Part shown: positions 53,192 to 61,840 of the stretch, in pieces
Position numbering within the stretch: the stretch's first letter is position 1
Layout of the letters: each line of letters starts with the position of its first letter
DNA from: Oscillatoriales cyanobacterium USR001
GTDB taxonomy: Bacteria > Cyanobacteriota > Cyanobacteriia > Cyanobacteriales > Microcoleaceae
Direction of reading: 5' to 3'
Length of the DNA stretch: 64,000 bases
NCBI GenBank assembly: GCA_001698425.1
Contig: MBRE01000065.1
Coordinates: forward strand, 3,248-67,247
Notes under the pieces: generated by a model
The model's database searches: none
Told to the model about the DNA's origin: nothing
The model's input: only the letters and a program-made list of their open reading frames with translations
Position numbers and translations under genes: made by a program

Positions 53192-55009
53192 ATGACAGCT
53201 ACAATTCAACCCCTACCCGCAGAAGTTGTCCATCTAATTGCTGCCGGAGAAGTTATTGACTCTCTGGCCGCTGTAGTGCGGGAATTAGTAGAAAATTCCC
53301 TGGATGCAGGTGCAACTAGAATAATTATTTCTATTTGGCCGGTACAGTGGCGGGTGCAAGTTGCTGATAATGGGATAGGGATGAATTTGGAAAATTTACA
53401 GCAGGCGGCAACGGCTCATAGCACTAGCAAAATTAATAGTGAAAAAGACCTCTGGAAAATTAAAACTTTAGGATTTCGTGGCGAAGCTTTGCACAGTTTA
53501 GCTCAGTTGGCTGAGTTGGAAATAATGAGTCGCTTGAAATATTCTACAGCAGCAAATGAGTTAGGATTAGGATTAGATGATGAGCCACAAAAAGCGCAAG
53601 TTCCGAATCTTGAATCTGGCTGGCAAGTTGTTTATAATAATCTGGGGGAACCAAGGGAAATAAAAGCGATCGCGTTAGCTCCTGGAACTGTAGTAACGGT
53701 ATCTAATTTATTTGGTAATTGGCCTGTGCGTCGTGGTTTTGTATCACCTTCACAGCAGTTAAAGGCAGTACAATTAATAATTCAGCAAATCGCTATTTGT
53801 CATCCTCATGTTGCTTGGCAAATTAGGCAAGGAGATAGCCTTTTTTGGCACATCAATCCTGGTGTGACAGCTAAGGAAATTTTGCCGCAAATTCTGCGGG
53901 GAGTAAGATTGAGCGATTTGCAAGAATTAAGTCTAAAAGTGTCACCACCTTGTAATAAGGAAGATCGCGAACAATTACCAATTACCAATTACCAATTAAC
54001 AAATCAATTCCCAAATCAATTTTTAGAATTAGTAATAGGTTTACCGGATAGATGTCACCGACGGCGACCTGATTGGGTTAAAATTGGGGTGAATGGGCGA
54101 ATTGTACGATCGCCGGAATTAGAGCAAACTATACTGAGTAAATTGGGGCGAACTTGTCCTCGCGATCGCTACCCCATTTGTGTCATTCACTTGCAAATTA
54201 ATCCAGAACAAATCGACTGGAACCGCCACCCCGCTAAAGCAGAAATTTATCTGCATAACATGATTTATTGGCAAGAACAAGTAAGTATTTCCATCGATCG
54301 AGCATTACAACTTAATGCCGAAATTCTGCCCGAATTACCATTACCTGAAGGAGTGGGAAAATTACTCAAAGCATCCGAACAAAAAAGTGGTTATAATATT
54401 AGTCGGACTATTCAAACTAACCCTGATGGCGAAGGGGAAGAAAGAAAAAATGACCGAGATTTAGGATTAATCGAATTGAAAGCGATCGCTCAAGTTCATA
54501 ACACCTATATTTTAGCAGAACATCCAGGGGGAATGTGGTTAGTAGAACAGCATATCGCCCACGAACGAGTTTTATACGAACAATTGTGTGATGCTTGGCA
54601 ATTAATACCCTTAGAACCCCCAGTAATTCTCAATCAATTATCATCGCATCAAGTCGATAATTTACAGCAATTTGGCTTAGAAATAGAATCATTTGGAGAG
54701 CAACTTTGGGCAGTACGTAGCGCACCAATATTATTAGCTAAACGCCATGATTGCCCAGATGCTCTAATAGAAATTAGTAAAGTTATAGACCTACAAAGCG
54801 CTCAAGTCGCTACCGCTTGTCGCAGTGCAATTCGCAATGGCAAACCTCTGACTTTACCAGAAATGCAAACATTATTAGACCAATGGAAATCCACTAGAAA
54901 TCCCCGGACTTGTCCTCACGGAAGACCAATATTTTTGTCTTTAGAAGAATCAGCTTTAGCCCGTTTTTTCCGCCGTAGTTGGGTAATTGGGAAAAGTCAT
55001 GGGATTTAA
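53192..55009 (+). CDS. mutL: DNA mismatch repair endonuclease MutL
   Basis: A 605-residue MutL. The N-terminal GHKL ATPase has ENSLDAGA, VADNGIGM and GFRGEALHSL; a central linker of variable length leads to the C-terminal dimerisation/endonuclease domain with EQHIAHERVLYE near residues 452-463 (a DQHAxxExxxxE-type metal motif) and CPHGRP near the end. So it is an endonuclease-type MutL, acting with MutS in mismatch repair. Residues ~261-272 ([13 protein letters not shown]) derive from AATTACC heptamers inserted in the linker, in frame. Start ATG 53192; the upstream Shine-Dalgarno is lacking because of the CTTCCTT array. Confidence 0.93.
   Translation: MTATIQPLPAEVVHLIAAGEVIDSLAAVVRELVENSLDAGATRIIISIWPVQWRVQVADNGIGMNLENLQQAATAHSTSKINSEKDLWKIKTLGFRGEALHSLAQLAELEIMSRLKYSTAANELGLGLDDEPQKAQVPNLESGWQVVYNNLGEPREIKAIALAPGTVVTVSNLFGNWPVRRGFVSPSQQLKAVQLIIQQIAICHPHVAWQIRQGDSLFWHINPGVTAKEILPQILRGVRLSDLQELSLKVSPPCNKEDREQLPITNYQLTNQFPNQFLELVIGLPDRCHRRRPDWVKIGVNGRIVRSPELEQTILSKLGRTCPRDRYPICVIHLQINPEQIDWNRHPAKAEIYLHNMIYWQEQVSISIDRALQLNAEILPELPLPEGVGKLLKASEQKSGYNISRTIQTNPDGEGEERKNDRDLGLIELKAIAQVHNTYILAEHPGGMWLVEQHIAHERVLYEQLCDAWQLIPLEPPVILNQLSSHQVDNLQQFGLEIESFGEQLWAVRSAPILLAKRHDCPDALIEISKVIDLQSAQVATACRSAIRNGKPLTLPEMQTLLDQWKSTRNPRTCPHGRPIFLSLEESALARFFRRSWVIGKSHGI
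53971..54002. repeat. AATTACC heptamer array inside mutL
   Basis: About four 7 bp units in frame in the MutL linker, the complement of AATTGGT arrays seen in the FAD oxidoreductase gene. Confidence 0.85.
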
Positions 55010-55055
55010 CTCTTGCCTTAGTCCTGTTAACCTGTTAAAGTGTAAGCTAAGGCAC

Positions 55056-55090
55056 TTTTGTCACTCTATGAAGAGTAGAGTCACAAAAAA
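55056..55090. terminator. Imperfect hairpin downstream of mutL
   Basis: TTTTGTCACTCT pairs with AGAGTCACAAAA (one mismatch) around ATGAAGAGT. It lies 45 bp past the mutL stop and 35 bp before the glycosyltransferase ATG, so it may terminate mutL transcription or regulate the next gene. Confidence 0.4.
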
Positions 55091-55125
55091 TCGCTAGATT
55101 TTAAGTCCGTAGGGTAGGTGGCATA

Positions 55126-55932
55126 ATGATAGATCAAGGTAAGAAAAACATCATTGGCATTTTGATAAATTCCCTAGATTATGAAGCGGCTGTGAATAAA
55201 ATTATTACCGCCGCCAAACAACACCAACCATGCTCAGTTTCTGCCCTAGCAGTACACGGAGTAATGACTGGAGTGCTTGATAAAACTCACCGTTATCGAC
55301 TTAATAATTTTGATTTGGTATTGCCAGACGGACAACCTGTAAGATGGGCATTAAACTTACTCTATAATTCCCAACTGCCCGATCGGGTCTGCGGACCAAC
55401 TACAATGTTGTTAGTCTGCGAACGTGCCGCAGAAGAAGGATTACCGATTTATTTGTACGGTTCTAAACCTGCTGTACTTGAAGCTTTATCCCGCAATCTT
55501 TGTCAGCGTTTTCCCAAGTTAGTAATTGCGGGTTCTCAACCTTCTCGATTTAAACAAGTTTCTGCCCAAGAAAAGCAGGAAATTGTAGCAGAAATTCGGA
55601 AATCTGGGGCAGCAATTACTTTTGTCGGTTTGGGTTGTCCCAGACAAGAAGTTTGGGCCTATGAATATCGCGATGAATTGTCAATGCCGTTGATGGCTGT
55701 AGGAGCAGCTTATGATTTTCATGCTGGCAATTTAGCGAAAGCACCTGAGTTTTTATCTAGTTTAGGTTTAGAGTGGTTATTTCGACTGGCAATGGAACCA
55801 AAACGTCTTTGGAAGCGATATGTTTTATTGAATCCGCTTTATATTTGGCTGTTTATTTTGCAGTCTTTAAAGTTAAAGCAGTTCGATCCAAAAGATGCCG
55901 ATCCGCCTCTGGAAGAAATGCGTTACGGTTAA
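55126..55932 (+). CDS. WecG/TagA/CpsF-family glycosyltransferase
   Basis: A 268-residue GT26-type transferase. The motifs VLPDGQPVRWALNLL, PIYLYGSKPAVLEAL and TFVGLGCPRQEVWAYEYRDE define the family; the last is its strongest block. These enzymes add ManNAcA or a similar sugar to a lipid-linked acceptor in surface polymer synthesis, at the inner face of the membrane. The C-terminus has a hydrophobic, positively charged segment that can associate with the membrane. No glycan cluster adjoins, but gmd/fcl at 22-24 kb suggest surface glycan metabolism. ATG start at 55126. Confidence 0.88.
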   Translation: MIDQGKKNIIGILINSLDYEAAVNKIITAAKQHQPCSVSALAVHGVMTGVLDKTHRYRLNNFDLVLPDGQPVRWALNLLYNSQLPDRVCGPTTMLLVCERAAEEGLPIYLYGSKPAVLEALSRNLCQRFPKLVIAGSQPSRFKQVSAQEKQEIVAEIRKSGAAITFVGLGCPRQEVWAYEYRDELSMPLMAVGAAYDFHAGNLAKAPEFLSSLGLEWLFRLAMEPKRLWKRYVLLNPLYIWLFILQSLKLKQFDPKDADPPLEEMRYG

Positions 55933-55956
55933 GTAGTGGGACATAAATAAAAACTA

Positions 55957-56018
55957 TGTCATGGGGAAAAATGAAGCAATTCCAAACCCTTGCGATCGCT
56001 TCGTTTCTCCCCATGACC
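55957..56018. terminator. Hairpin GTCATGGGGA / TCCCCATGAC
   Basis: Long stem with extra pairing GAAGC / GCTTC around a HIP1-containing loop. It is 25 bp past the glycosyltransferase stop and before rpsD, so a terminator role is likely. Confidence 0.6.
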
Positions 56019-56071
56019 AGCTATTGGAGTCATTGATTCTGCGTACTTTCAGCCTTAATCTCAAAATCTAG

Positions 56072-56100
56072 TTGATTTTCTGGCAAAAATGTTCTACAAT
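56072..56100 (+). promoter_or_regulatory. Sigma-70-type promoter for rpsD
   Basis: -35 TTGATT and -10 TACAAT with an exact 17-base spacer, about 46 bp before the rpsD ATG. The ribosome-binding site AGAGAGG follows. Confidence 0.6.
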
Positions 56101-56145
56101 ACAGAGTCTTTGGAAAAATTCAAAAAAATATAGAGAGGAAATTAA

Positions 56146-56754
56146 ATGTCTCGATATCGAGGCCCTCGCCTCAGAATAGTCCGCCGCTTGGGAGATTTGC
56201 CAGGACTTACCCGTAAGTCACCTAGACGGGCTTACCCTCCTGGTCAACACGGCCAAAACCGCAAAAAACGCTCTGAGTATGCGGTGCGTTTGGAAGAAAA
56301 GCAAAAGCTCCGTTTCAATTACGGGATTTCGGAACGCCAATTACTTCGCTATGTGCGCCGCGCTCGTAGATTAACGGGTTCGACGGGTCAGGTACTTCTG
56401 CAAATGCTGGAAATGCGTTTGGATAATACAGTTTTTCGTTTGGGGATGGCTCCAACGATTCCCGCTGCACGACAATTGGTAAATCACGGTCATGTTACGG
56501 TTAACGATCGCACTGTGGATATTGCCAGCTATCAGTGTAAGCCCGGTGATGTGGTGGCTGTGAAAAATACGGTGCGATCGCGTCAATTAGTTGAGGCAAA
56601 TCTAAAGTATCCTGGTTTGACTCACTTACCCAGTCACCTAGAATTTGACAAGGAAAAACTTGTTGGCAAGGTTAACGGTACTGTGGAACGCGAGTGGATT
56701 GCTCTCCAAATTAATGAGTTGCTGGTGGTGGAATACTACTCTCGACAAGCTTGA
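56146..56754 (+). CDS. rpsD: 30S ribosomal protein S4
   Basis: A 202-residue S4 protein beginning [20 protein letters not shown]. The S4 RNA-binding domain is at residues ~90-155 with [20 protein letters not shown] and [15 protein letters not shown]. It binds 16S rRNA early in 30S assembly. Cyanobacteria encode it away from the main ribosomal operons, as here. It has its own promoter at 56072-56100 and a good ribosome-binding site eight bases from the ATG. A strong terminator follows at 56829-56890. Confidence 0.96.
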   Translation: MSRYRGPRLRIVRRLGDLPGLTRKSPRRAYPPGQHGQNRKKRSEYAVRLEEKQKLRFNYGISERQLLRYVRRARRLTGSTGQVLLQMLEMRLDNTVFRLGMAPTIPAARQLVNHGHVTVNDRTVDIASYQCKPGDVVAVKNTVRSRQLVEANLKYPGLTHLPSHLEFDKEKLVGKVNGTVEREWIALQINELLVVEYYSRQA

Positions 56755-56828
56755 TCCGTCAATCAACACTTTCAACCACTACTAGCCAACTTTCTAGTAC
56801 CACTCTGTTATATCGCCCTTTAAGGGCT

Positions 56829-56890
56829 TAATTTTGAGGGTTTAATGGGTCTATTTAATAACTTGACCCGTTTAAACCCTCAAAATTTTC
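56829..56890. terminator. Strong intrinsic terminator after rpsD
   Basis: AATTTTGAGGGTTTAA and TTTAAACCCTCAAAATT pair with further GGGTC/GACCC at the stem tip. A T-run follows on the plus strand; the complement also fits the minus-strand kinase gene ending at 56960. Confidence 0.8.
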
Positions 56891-56959
56891 TAGTATTTTT
56901 CTTTGTTAAAACTATTTTCTCTATTTAATTTCTATTCCTAAGCAGAAATAAATAGAGCA

Positions 56960-58855
56960 TTAATGTCGTAGGGGAAGTTTAATTATAAATTCTGTACCTT
57001 GACCAACTTCAGAAATACAATTTAATTCTCCTTTGTGTCTTTCGACGATTATTTGATAGCTAATGGACAATCCCATTCCTGTACCTTTCCCCACTGGTTT
57101 TGTGGTAAAGAAAGTATCAAATATTCGTTGCTTTATATTAGCTGGTATCCCACAACCATTGTCGGCAATTTTAATCGCTACATAATCGTTATTTACAAGG
57201 GAAGTGCTAATTTTAATCAGACTAGGATTGCTGCGAATCTCTTGGAGAGTTTGCTGTTTGTTTTTATCTTCTAAAGCATCGATCGCATTACTAAGAATAT
57301 TCATAAATACTTGGTTGAGTGGCCCTGGATAACATTCGACATCAGGTAGGTTTCCGTACTCTTTCACAATCAAGATAGCTTGAGTATTTCCCTTAGCTTT
57401 TAACCGATGGTTTAGAATCAATAAAGTGCTGTCAATTCCTTCGTGAATATTAACGGATTTTATTTCAGATTCGTCATGGCGGGAAAAGTTGCGTAGGGAA
57501 TTAACAATCTGGCAGATGCGATCGACTCCTATATTCATTGAAGATAGCATTTTTGTTAAATCTTCAACTAAAAAATCGAGTTCTATTGTCTCTACTTCTT
57601 CTTGAATTTCTGCTACAGGTTCAGGATAATGCTGTTGATAAAGCTTGAGCAAATGTAGCAATTGTCTGGTATAGTTATCTAAGTGAGTAATATTGCCATA
57701 AATGAAGCTGATCGGGTTGTTAATTTCGTGCGCTACACCGGCAACTAATAATCCCAGACTGGACATTTTTTCACTTTGAACCAGTTGAGCATGGGTGTGT
57801 TGTAGTTGGTGGAGTGCTAATTCTAATTTAGCTGATTGTTCGATACTTTTGGCTTCGGAAATCTGCAAGGCTTCCTCTGCTTCTTTACGTTCAGTTATAT
57901 CCATTTGTACGCCGATGAAATGAGTTAATTTGCCATTGCGATCGCGCACGGGAGAAATTGCCAGTTGATTCCAAAAAGCTTTACCATCTTTACGATAATT
58001 CTTTAACACAACTTGGCATTCTCTCTCATTTTTTAAAGCTTGGCGAATTTGCTCTATAGCCGCTGGATCGGTATCTTTACCTTGCAATAATTGACAGTTA
58101 TTGCCAATAACTTCACTCTGAGAATAGCCTGTTACTTTTGTAAAAGCTGGATTACAATAAATATTCGGGAACTTCGGTTTGGTCGCATCAGCAATCACAA
58201 TTCCAGTATTCGCTGCTGCCATAGCGCGACTGTAAAGCCACAATATTTCTTCTGTACGTTTGCGATCGGTAATATCGCGCAAAGTTGCCAAATAAGCCAT
58301 TTCCCCTTCCCATTCCGTCTCCACTACCCGCATTTCTACTCTGGCTTTTTCTCGATCTTTGCAAATCGCTTCCACTTCTGTTTGGACTACCCGCATTCCT
58401 GGAACTTCTTTTTTACCAACTGGATGAATCATATCTGTATTGATTTCCAGATCGCAAGCAGAATCTTCTACTACTAAAGTGCCAAAAAATTCTTTGCCCA
58501 AAAGTTCCTCATCCTTATATCCAAACAGGTATTCTGCCGAGGGATTTACAAAACAAACGAATCCTTTTTTATTAACAATAATAATGCTGTCAGCATTTTT
58601 AGAAATGATATTATGAAATCGAGCTTCACTAGCTTTTAAATCCCGCTTGAGTTGTTCGATTGTTAATTGCATTTGATGTAATTCGCGCTGATGAGAAAGG
58701 TAAGACAGAGGCAGATGACTTTCGCCTATCCCATTCAAATAAACATCAGATGTTTCTTCACTAATTATTTCATTGTTCAGCTTTTTACCTGTCACTTGCT
58801 TTAAACCGCCAATCTTGGTTATGTTACTTTCTGGATCGGTATTGGGGACAAACAT
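56960..58855 (-). CDS. PAS/LOV-domain sensor histidine kinase
   Basis: A 631-residue soluble kinase. A first PAS domain is at residues ~75-195, a second at ~205-325 with the LOV-type signature GNNCQLLQGKDTDP (C254 in the flavin-adduct position), NYRKDG (N286), FWNQL (N296) and FIGVQMDIT (Q317). The usual arginine after the cysteine is Q255. HisKA has H376 (VAHEINNPISFIYGN), and the HATPase has DNGCGIP, GTGMGLSISYQI. There are no membrane helices. The domain therefore could sense blue light or redox by FMN; this rests on motif conservation only. It faces rpsD convergently. Confidence 0.85.
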   Translation of the reverse strand: MFVPNTDPESNITKIGGLKQVTGKKLNNEIISEETSDVYLNGIGESHLPLSYLSHQRELHQMQLTIEQLKRDLKASEARFHNIISKNADSIIIVNKKGFVCFVNPSAEYLFGYKDEELLGKEFFGTLVVEDSACDLEINTDMIHPVGKKEVPGMRVVQTEVEAICKDREKARVEMRVVETEWEGEMAYLATLRDITDRKRTEEILWLYSRAMAAANTGIVIADATKPKFPNIYCNPAFTKVTGYSQSEVIGNNCQLLQGKDTDPAAIEQIRQALKNERECQVVLKNYRKDGKAFWNQLAISPVRDRNGKLTHFIGVQMDITERKEAEEALQISEAKSIEQSAKLELALHQLQHTHAQLVQSEKMSSLGLLVAGVAHEINNPISFIYGNITHLDNYTRQLLHLLKLYQQHYPEPVAEIQEEVETIELDFLVEDLTKMLSSMNIGVDRICQIVNSLRNFSRHDESEIKSVNIHEGIDSTLLILNHRLKAKGNTQAILIVKEYGNLPDVECYPGPLNQVFMNILSNAIDALEDKNKQQTLQEIRSNPSLIKISTSLVNNDYVAIKIADNGCGIPANIKQRIFDTFFTTKPVGKGTGMGLSISYQIIVERHKGELNCISEVGQGTEFIIKLPLRH

Positions 58856-59161
58856 ATTTCAAAGTTCCTGATAAATTTGGTGACAATGTTATGCTCAATA
58901 ATTTATGAGCCGATTTTTTAGAGTTATCTTAATGTTAGTTTGCTTATGTTAAATGATAGCACATAGTTTTTATAGAAATATTAAATTTTAATTAAGGTTG
59001 ATGGTTGATTTGTATAAAATGATATGTTTTTACATCTCTAACGATGGATGAACAATGATTAACGATCGATTAGCTATATTATTTCTGTAGCCAGTCATTC
59101 ACAAAGGCAGTTTTTGTTTAAAATATGACTTGTATCTTATTGCGATCGGGATTTCAAAAAA
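58856..59161. other. Divergent intergenic region, kinase / purH
   Basis: 306 bp, AT-rich, that must contain both promoters. No convincing -35/-10 pair or repeat seen. The region from 59108 has TAAAATATGACTTG near the purH start. Confidence 0.4.
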
Positions 59162-60715
59162 ATGGCGCGTCTAGCACTGCTGAGTACATCTGATAAAACT
59201 GGGCTAATTGACTTAGCTCGCACCTTGGTAGAAGAATTTAACTTTGATATTATTAGTAGCGGCGGGACAGCCAAAGCCTTAAAAGATGCTGGTTTACCAG
59301 TTACTAAAGTTGCTGACTACACGGGATCGCCAGAAATTTTGGGGGGGCGAGTTAAAACACTACATCCCCGCATTCATGGCGGTATTTTAGCCCGTCGAGA
59401 CGTACCTCAAGATGTAGCAGATTTAACGGAAAATGATATTCGACCTATTGATTTAGTGGTTGTCAATTTATATCCTTTCGAGCAAACAATTGATCGAGGA
59501 GATGTAAGTTTGGGTGAAGCCATTGAACAGATTGATATTGGCGGACCCGCAATGTTGCGAGCATCAGCTAAAAATTACCCTCACTTAACAGTTTTGTGCA
59601 ATCCCGATCAGTATAACATCTATTTGCAGGAATTACGACAATCCGGTGGCGTAGCCTCCTTAAGTTTTCGCCAAAAATGTGCGATCGCGGCTTTCAAACA
59701 TACCGCAAATTATGATAGCGCAATCGCCGCTTATCTCACCAATCAATCATCTGAATCCGCAGAAAAATCTCCCTTGCCAGAACAATTTACCTTAACTGGG
59801 AAGCAATTACAATCCCTACGCTATGGTGAGAATCCCCATCAAGCCGCAGCCTGGTATCAAACCGGAACAAAACCTAGCGGTTGGACAGCTAGTACAATCC
59901 TCCAAGGCAAAGAATTAAGCTACAATAATTTAGTAGACTTAGAAGCAGCTAGAAGATTAATTATAGAATTTCCTGATACTCCAGCCGCCGCCGTGATTAA
60001 ACATACAAACCCCTGCGGTGCAGCAGTAGGAAACACCCTTGCCGAAGCTTATCAAAAAGCCTTTGATGCCGATGCAACTTCCGCTTTTGGTGGAATTGTC
60101 GCCTTAAATCGTCCCATTGATGCGGCTACAGCTACAGCATTAACTAAGACATTTTTAGAATGTATCGTAGCGCCAAATTGCGATCCCGAAGCTAAAGAAA
60201 TCCTCAAAAACAAGTCAAAAGTCAGGGTTTTGATTTTACCAGATTTGGATCGGGGATCGCCACAAACTGTTAAAATAATCGCAGGTGGTTTGCTGATACA
60301 AGAGGCAGATAACGTAATCGCAGATACGGATAAATGGCGAATTGTGAGTGAGAAACAACCAACAAGCGAAGAATTAGCAGAATTGCTATTTGCCTGGAAA
60401 GTTGCCAAGCACGTCAAATCTAATGCCATAGTAGTAACACGCGATCGCGCCACATTAGGCATCGGTGCAGGCCAAATGAATCGCGTCGGATCGGTTAAAA
60501 TAGCCTTAGAACAAGCTGCATTAAAAGCCCAGGGTGCATTTTTAGCCAGTGACGGTTTCTTCCCCTTTGATGACTCCGTAAAGTTAGCTGCTGCTGCGGG
60601 AATAATTGCGATCGTACAACCAGGAGGTAGTATGCGCGACCAAGATTCTATCAACGCCGCCAACGAACTAGGATTAATCATGGTTTGCACCGACATTCGC
60701 CACTTTTTGCATTAA
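59162..60715 (+). CDS. purH: Bifunctional AICAR formyltransferase / IMP cyclohydrolase
   Basis: A 517-residue PurH. The N-terminal IMP cyclohydrolase half opens MARLALLSTSDKTGLIDLAR and has GGRVKTLHPRIHGG; the AICAR transformylase half has SLRYGENPHQAAAWY and KHTNPCGAA, ending VQPGGSMRDQDSINAANELG. It makes the last two steps of purine synthesis: formylation of AICAR and ring closure to IMP. Standard length and order; ATG start at 59162. Directly after the stop come AACAGTT and CTTCCTT heptamer arrays. Confidence 0.96.
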   Translation: MARLALLSTSDKTGLIDLARTLVEEFNFDIISSGGTAKALKDAGLPVTKVADYTGSPEILGGRVKTLHPRIHGGILARRDVPQDVADLTENDIRPIDLVVVNLYPFEQTIDRGDVSLGEAIEQIDIGGPAMLRASAKNYPHLTVLCNPDQYNIYLQELRQSGGVASLSFRQKCAIAAFKHTANYDSAIAAYLTNQSSESAEKSPLPEQFTLTGKQLQSLRYGENPHQAAAWYQTGTKPSGWTASTILQGKELSYNNLVDLEAARRLIIEFPDTPAAAVIKHTNPCGAAVGNTLAEAYQKAFDADATSAFGGIVALNRPIDAATATALTKTFLECIVAPNCDPEAKEILKNKSKVRVLILPDLDRGSPQTVKIIAGGLLIQEADNVIADTDKWRIVSEKQPTSEELAELLFAWKVAKHVKSNAIVVTRDRATLGIGAGQMNRVGSVKIALEQAALKAQGAFLASDGFFPFDDSVKLAAAAGIIAIVQPGGSMRDQDSINAANELGLIMVCTDIRHFLH

Positions 60716-60757
60716 CAGTTAACTGTTAACTGTTAACCGTTAACTGTTAACTGTTGT
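60712..60757. repeat. AACAGTT/AACTGTT heptamer array
   Basis: About six 7 bp units starting at the purH stop codon. The same motif occurs at 45330-45376. Confidence 0.88.
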
Positions 60758-60773
60758 TCGAGAAAAATCCCAT

Positions 60774-60847
60774 TCCTTCTTCCTTCTTCCTTCTTCCTTC
60801 TTCCTTCTTCCTTCTTCCTTCTTCCTTCTTCCTTCTTCCTTCTTCCT
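60774..60847. repeat. CTTCCTT heptamer array
   Basis: About ten units between purH and the oxygenase gene, ending eight bases before the next ATG, as upstream of mutL. Confidence 0.92.
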
Positions 60848-60854
60848 TACTATT

Positions 60855-61775
60855 ATGATATCTACAGCCCAGGAACTTCAAACTAAAGATGTAAAAGTCA
60901 AAATTCTCCTAACAGGAGGACATCAGTGCACAGTCAATCTTAAAACAGATGCACCCCTATTGCACAGCCTCATCAAAACCTTGATGGCTAAAACTCAGCA
61001 AACACCTAGTTTTTCCACATTATTTCAAATACCCATAGATGACGGCAAATCTGCCCTATGTTTTCCCAGCGAACAACTCGTTGGCTTAGTCACAGAGCCC
61101 GCAATTTACCTACAGCAACAAACCGAAACCAAACCTATAATTGAAATTCCATCACCCCCTCCCACCGCTATTTCCACCGTTAACGACTTAACCTCTCGCT
61201 ATGCTCAAATTGAAAACTTCTTAACAGCAGAAGAAAACAAACAACTACTGCAATATGTCCTCGATAAAGAAGCAGAATTTGTGCCTACCAGCACATCAAC
61301 TAATGCCGAAGATTATCGTCGTTCAATGGTACTTCACTCATTCCCTGAATTTTCAGAATTAATCCTAAATCGCATTAAAGCCATTCTCCCAGATGTCCTC
61401 CGCAAATTAAATATTCCCCCCTTTCCCATTGGCGATATTGAGTCTCAGTTAACCATGCACAATCACGCCAACTTTTACAAAATGCACAACGATAATGGTT
61501 CTCCAGATACATCTAGTCGATTCTTTACCTACGTTTATTATTTTAATCACACACCCAAGGGTTTCACCGGTGGCGAATTGCGGCTTTATGACAGCAAAGT
61601 TGAAAATAATTACTACGTTGCTGCGGATACTTTCAGAACTATTGAACCTCGCAATAATAGCATCGTATTCTTCCTCAGTCGCTATATGCACGAAGTCTTA
61701 GAAGTAAGTTGTCCTTCCAAAGCTTTTGTGGACAGTCGTTTTACAATTAATGGTTGGGTGCGTCAAGCTAATTAA
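60855..61775 (+). CDS. 2-oxoglutarate/Fe(II)-dependent oxygenase (prolyl 4-hydroxylase-like)
   Basis: A 306-residue protein with a 2OG-Fe(II) dioxygenase C-terminal half. Metal ligands are H211-x-D213 (YKMHNDNG) and H279 (YMHEVLEV); R295 (DSRFTING) is the likely 2-oxoglutarate contact, and FTGGELRLYD sits between as in prolyl 4-hydroxylase-like proteins. The N-terminal ~95 residues differ and may bind the protein target. The substrate is unknown. The ATG follows a CTTCCTT array by eight bases without a good Shine-Dalgarno. Confidence 0.83.
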   Translation: MISTAQELQTKDVKVKILLTGGHQCTVNLKTDAPLLHSLIKTLMAKTQQTPSFSTLFQIPIDDGKSALCFPSEQLVGLVTEPAIYLQQQTETKPIIEIPSPPPTAISTVNDLTSRYAQIENFLTAEENKQLLQYVLDKEAEFVPTSTSTNAEDYRRSMVLHSFPEFSELILNRIKAILPDVLRKLNIPPFPIGDIESQLTMHNHANFYKMHNDNGSPDTSSRFFTYVYYFNHTPKGFTGGELRLYDSKVENNYYVAADTFRTIEPRNNSIVFFLSRYMHEVLEVSCPSKAFVDSRFTINGWVRQAN

Positions 61776-61840
61776 AATTTAAGATTGGAGATAGGGGGTA
61801 ATCAGTAATATCTGCTACATAACACATTAAGGAGAACCGA

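Noticed and set aside
52901-53209. Minus-strand open frame with GRRKKEE repeats overlapping the CTTCCTT array
   Set aside because: It is the translation of the heptamer array on the opposite strand, with no ribosome-binding site and overlapping the ends of two real genes.
60052-60696. 214-residue frame antisense to purH
   Set aside because: Shadow of a highly conserved gene; composition and lack of a start signal argue against a real product.
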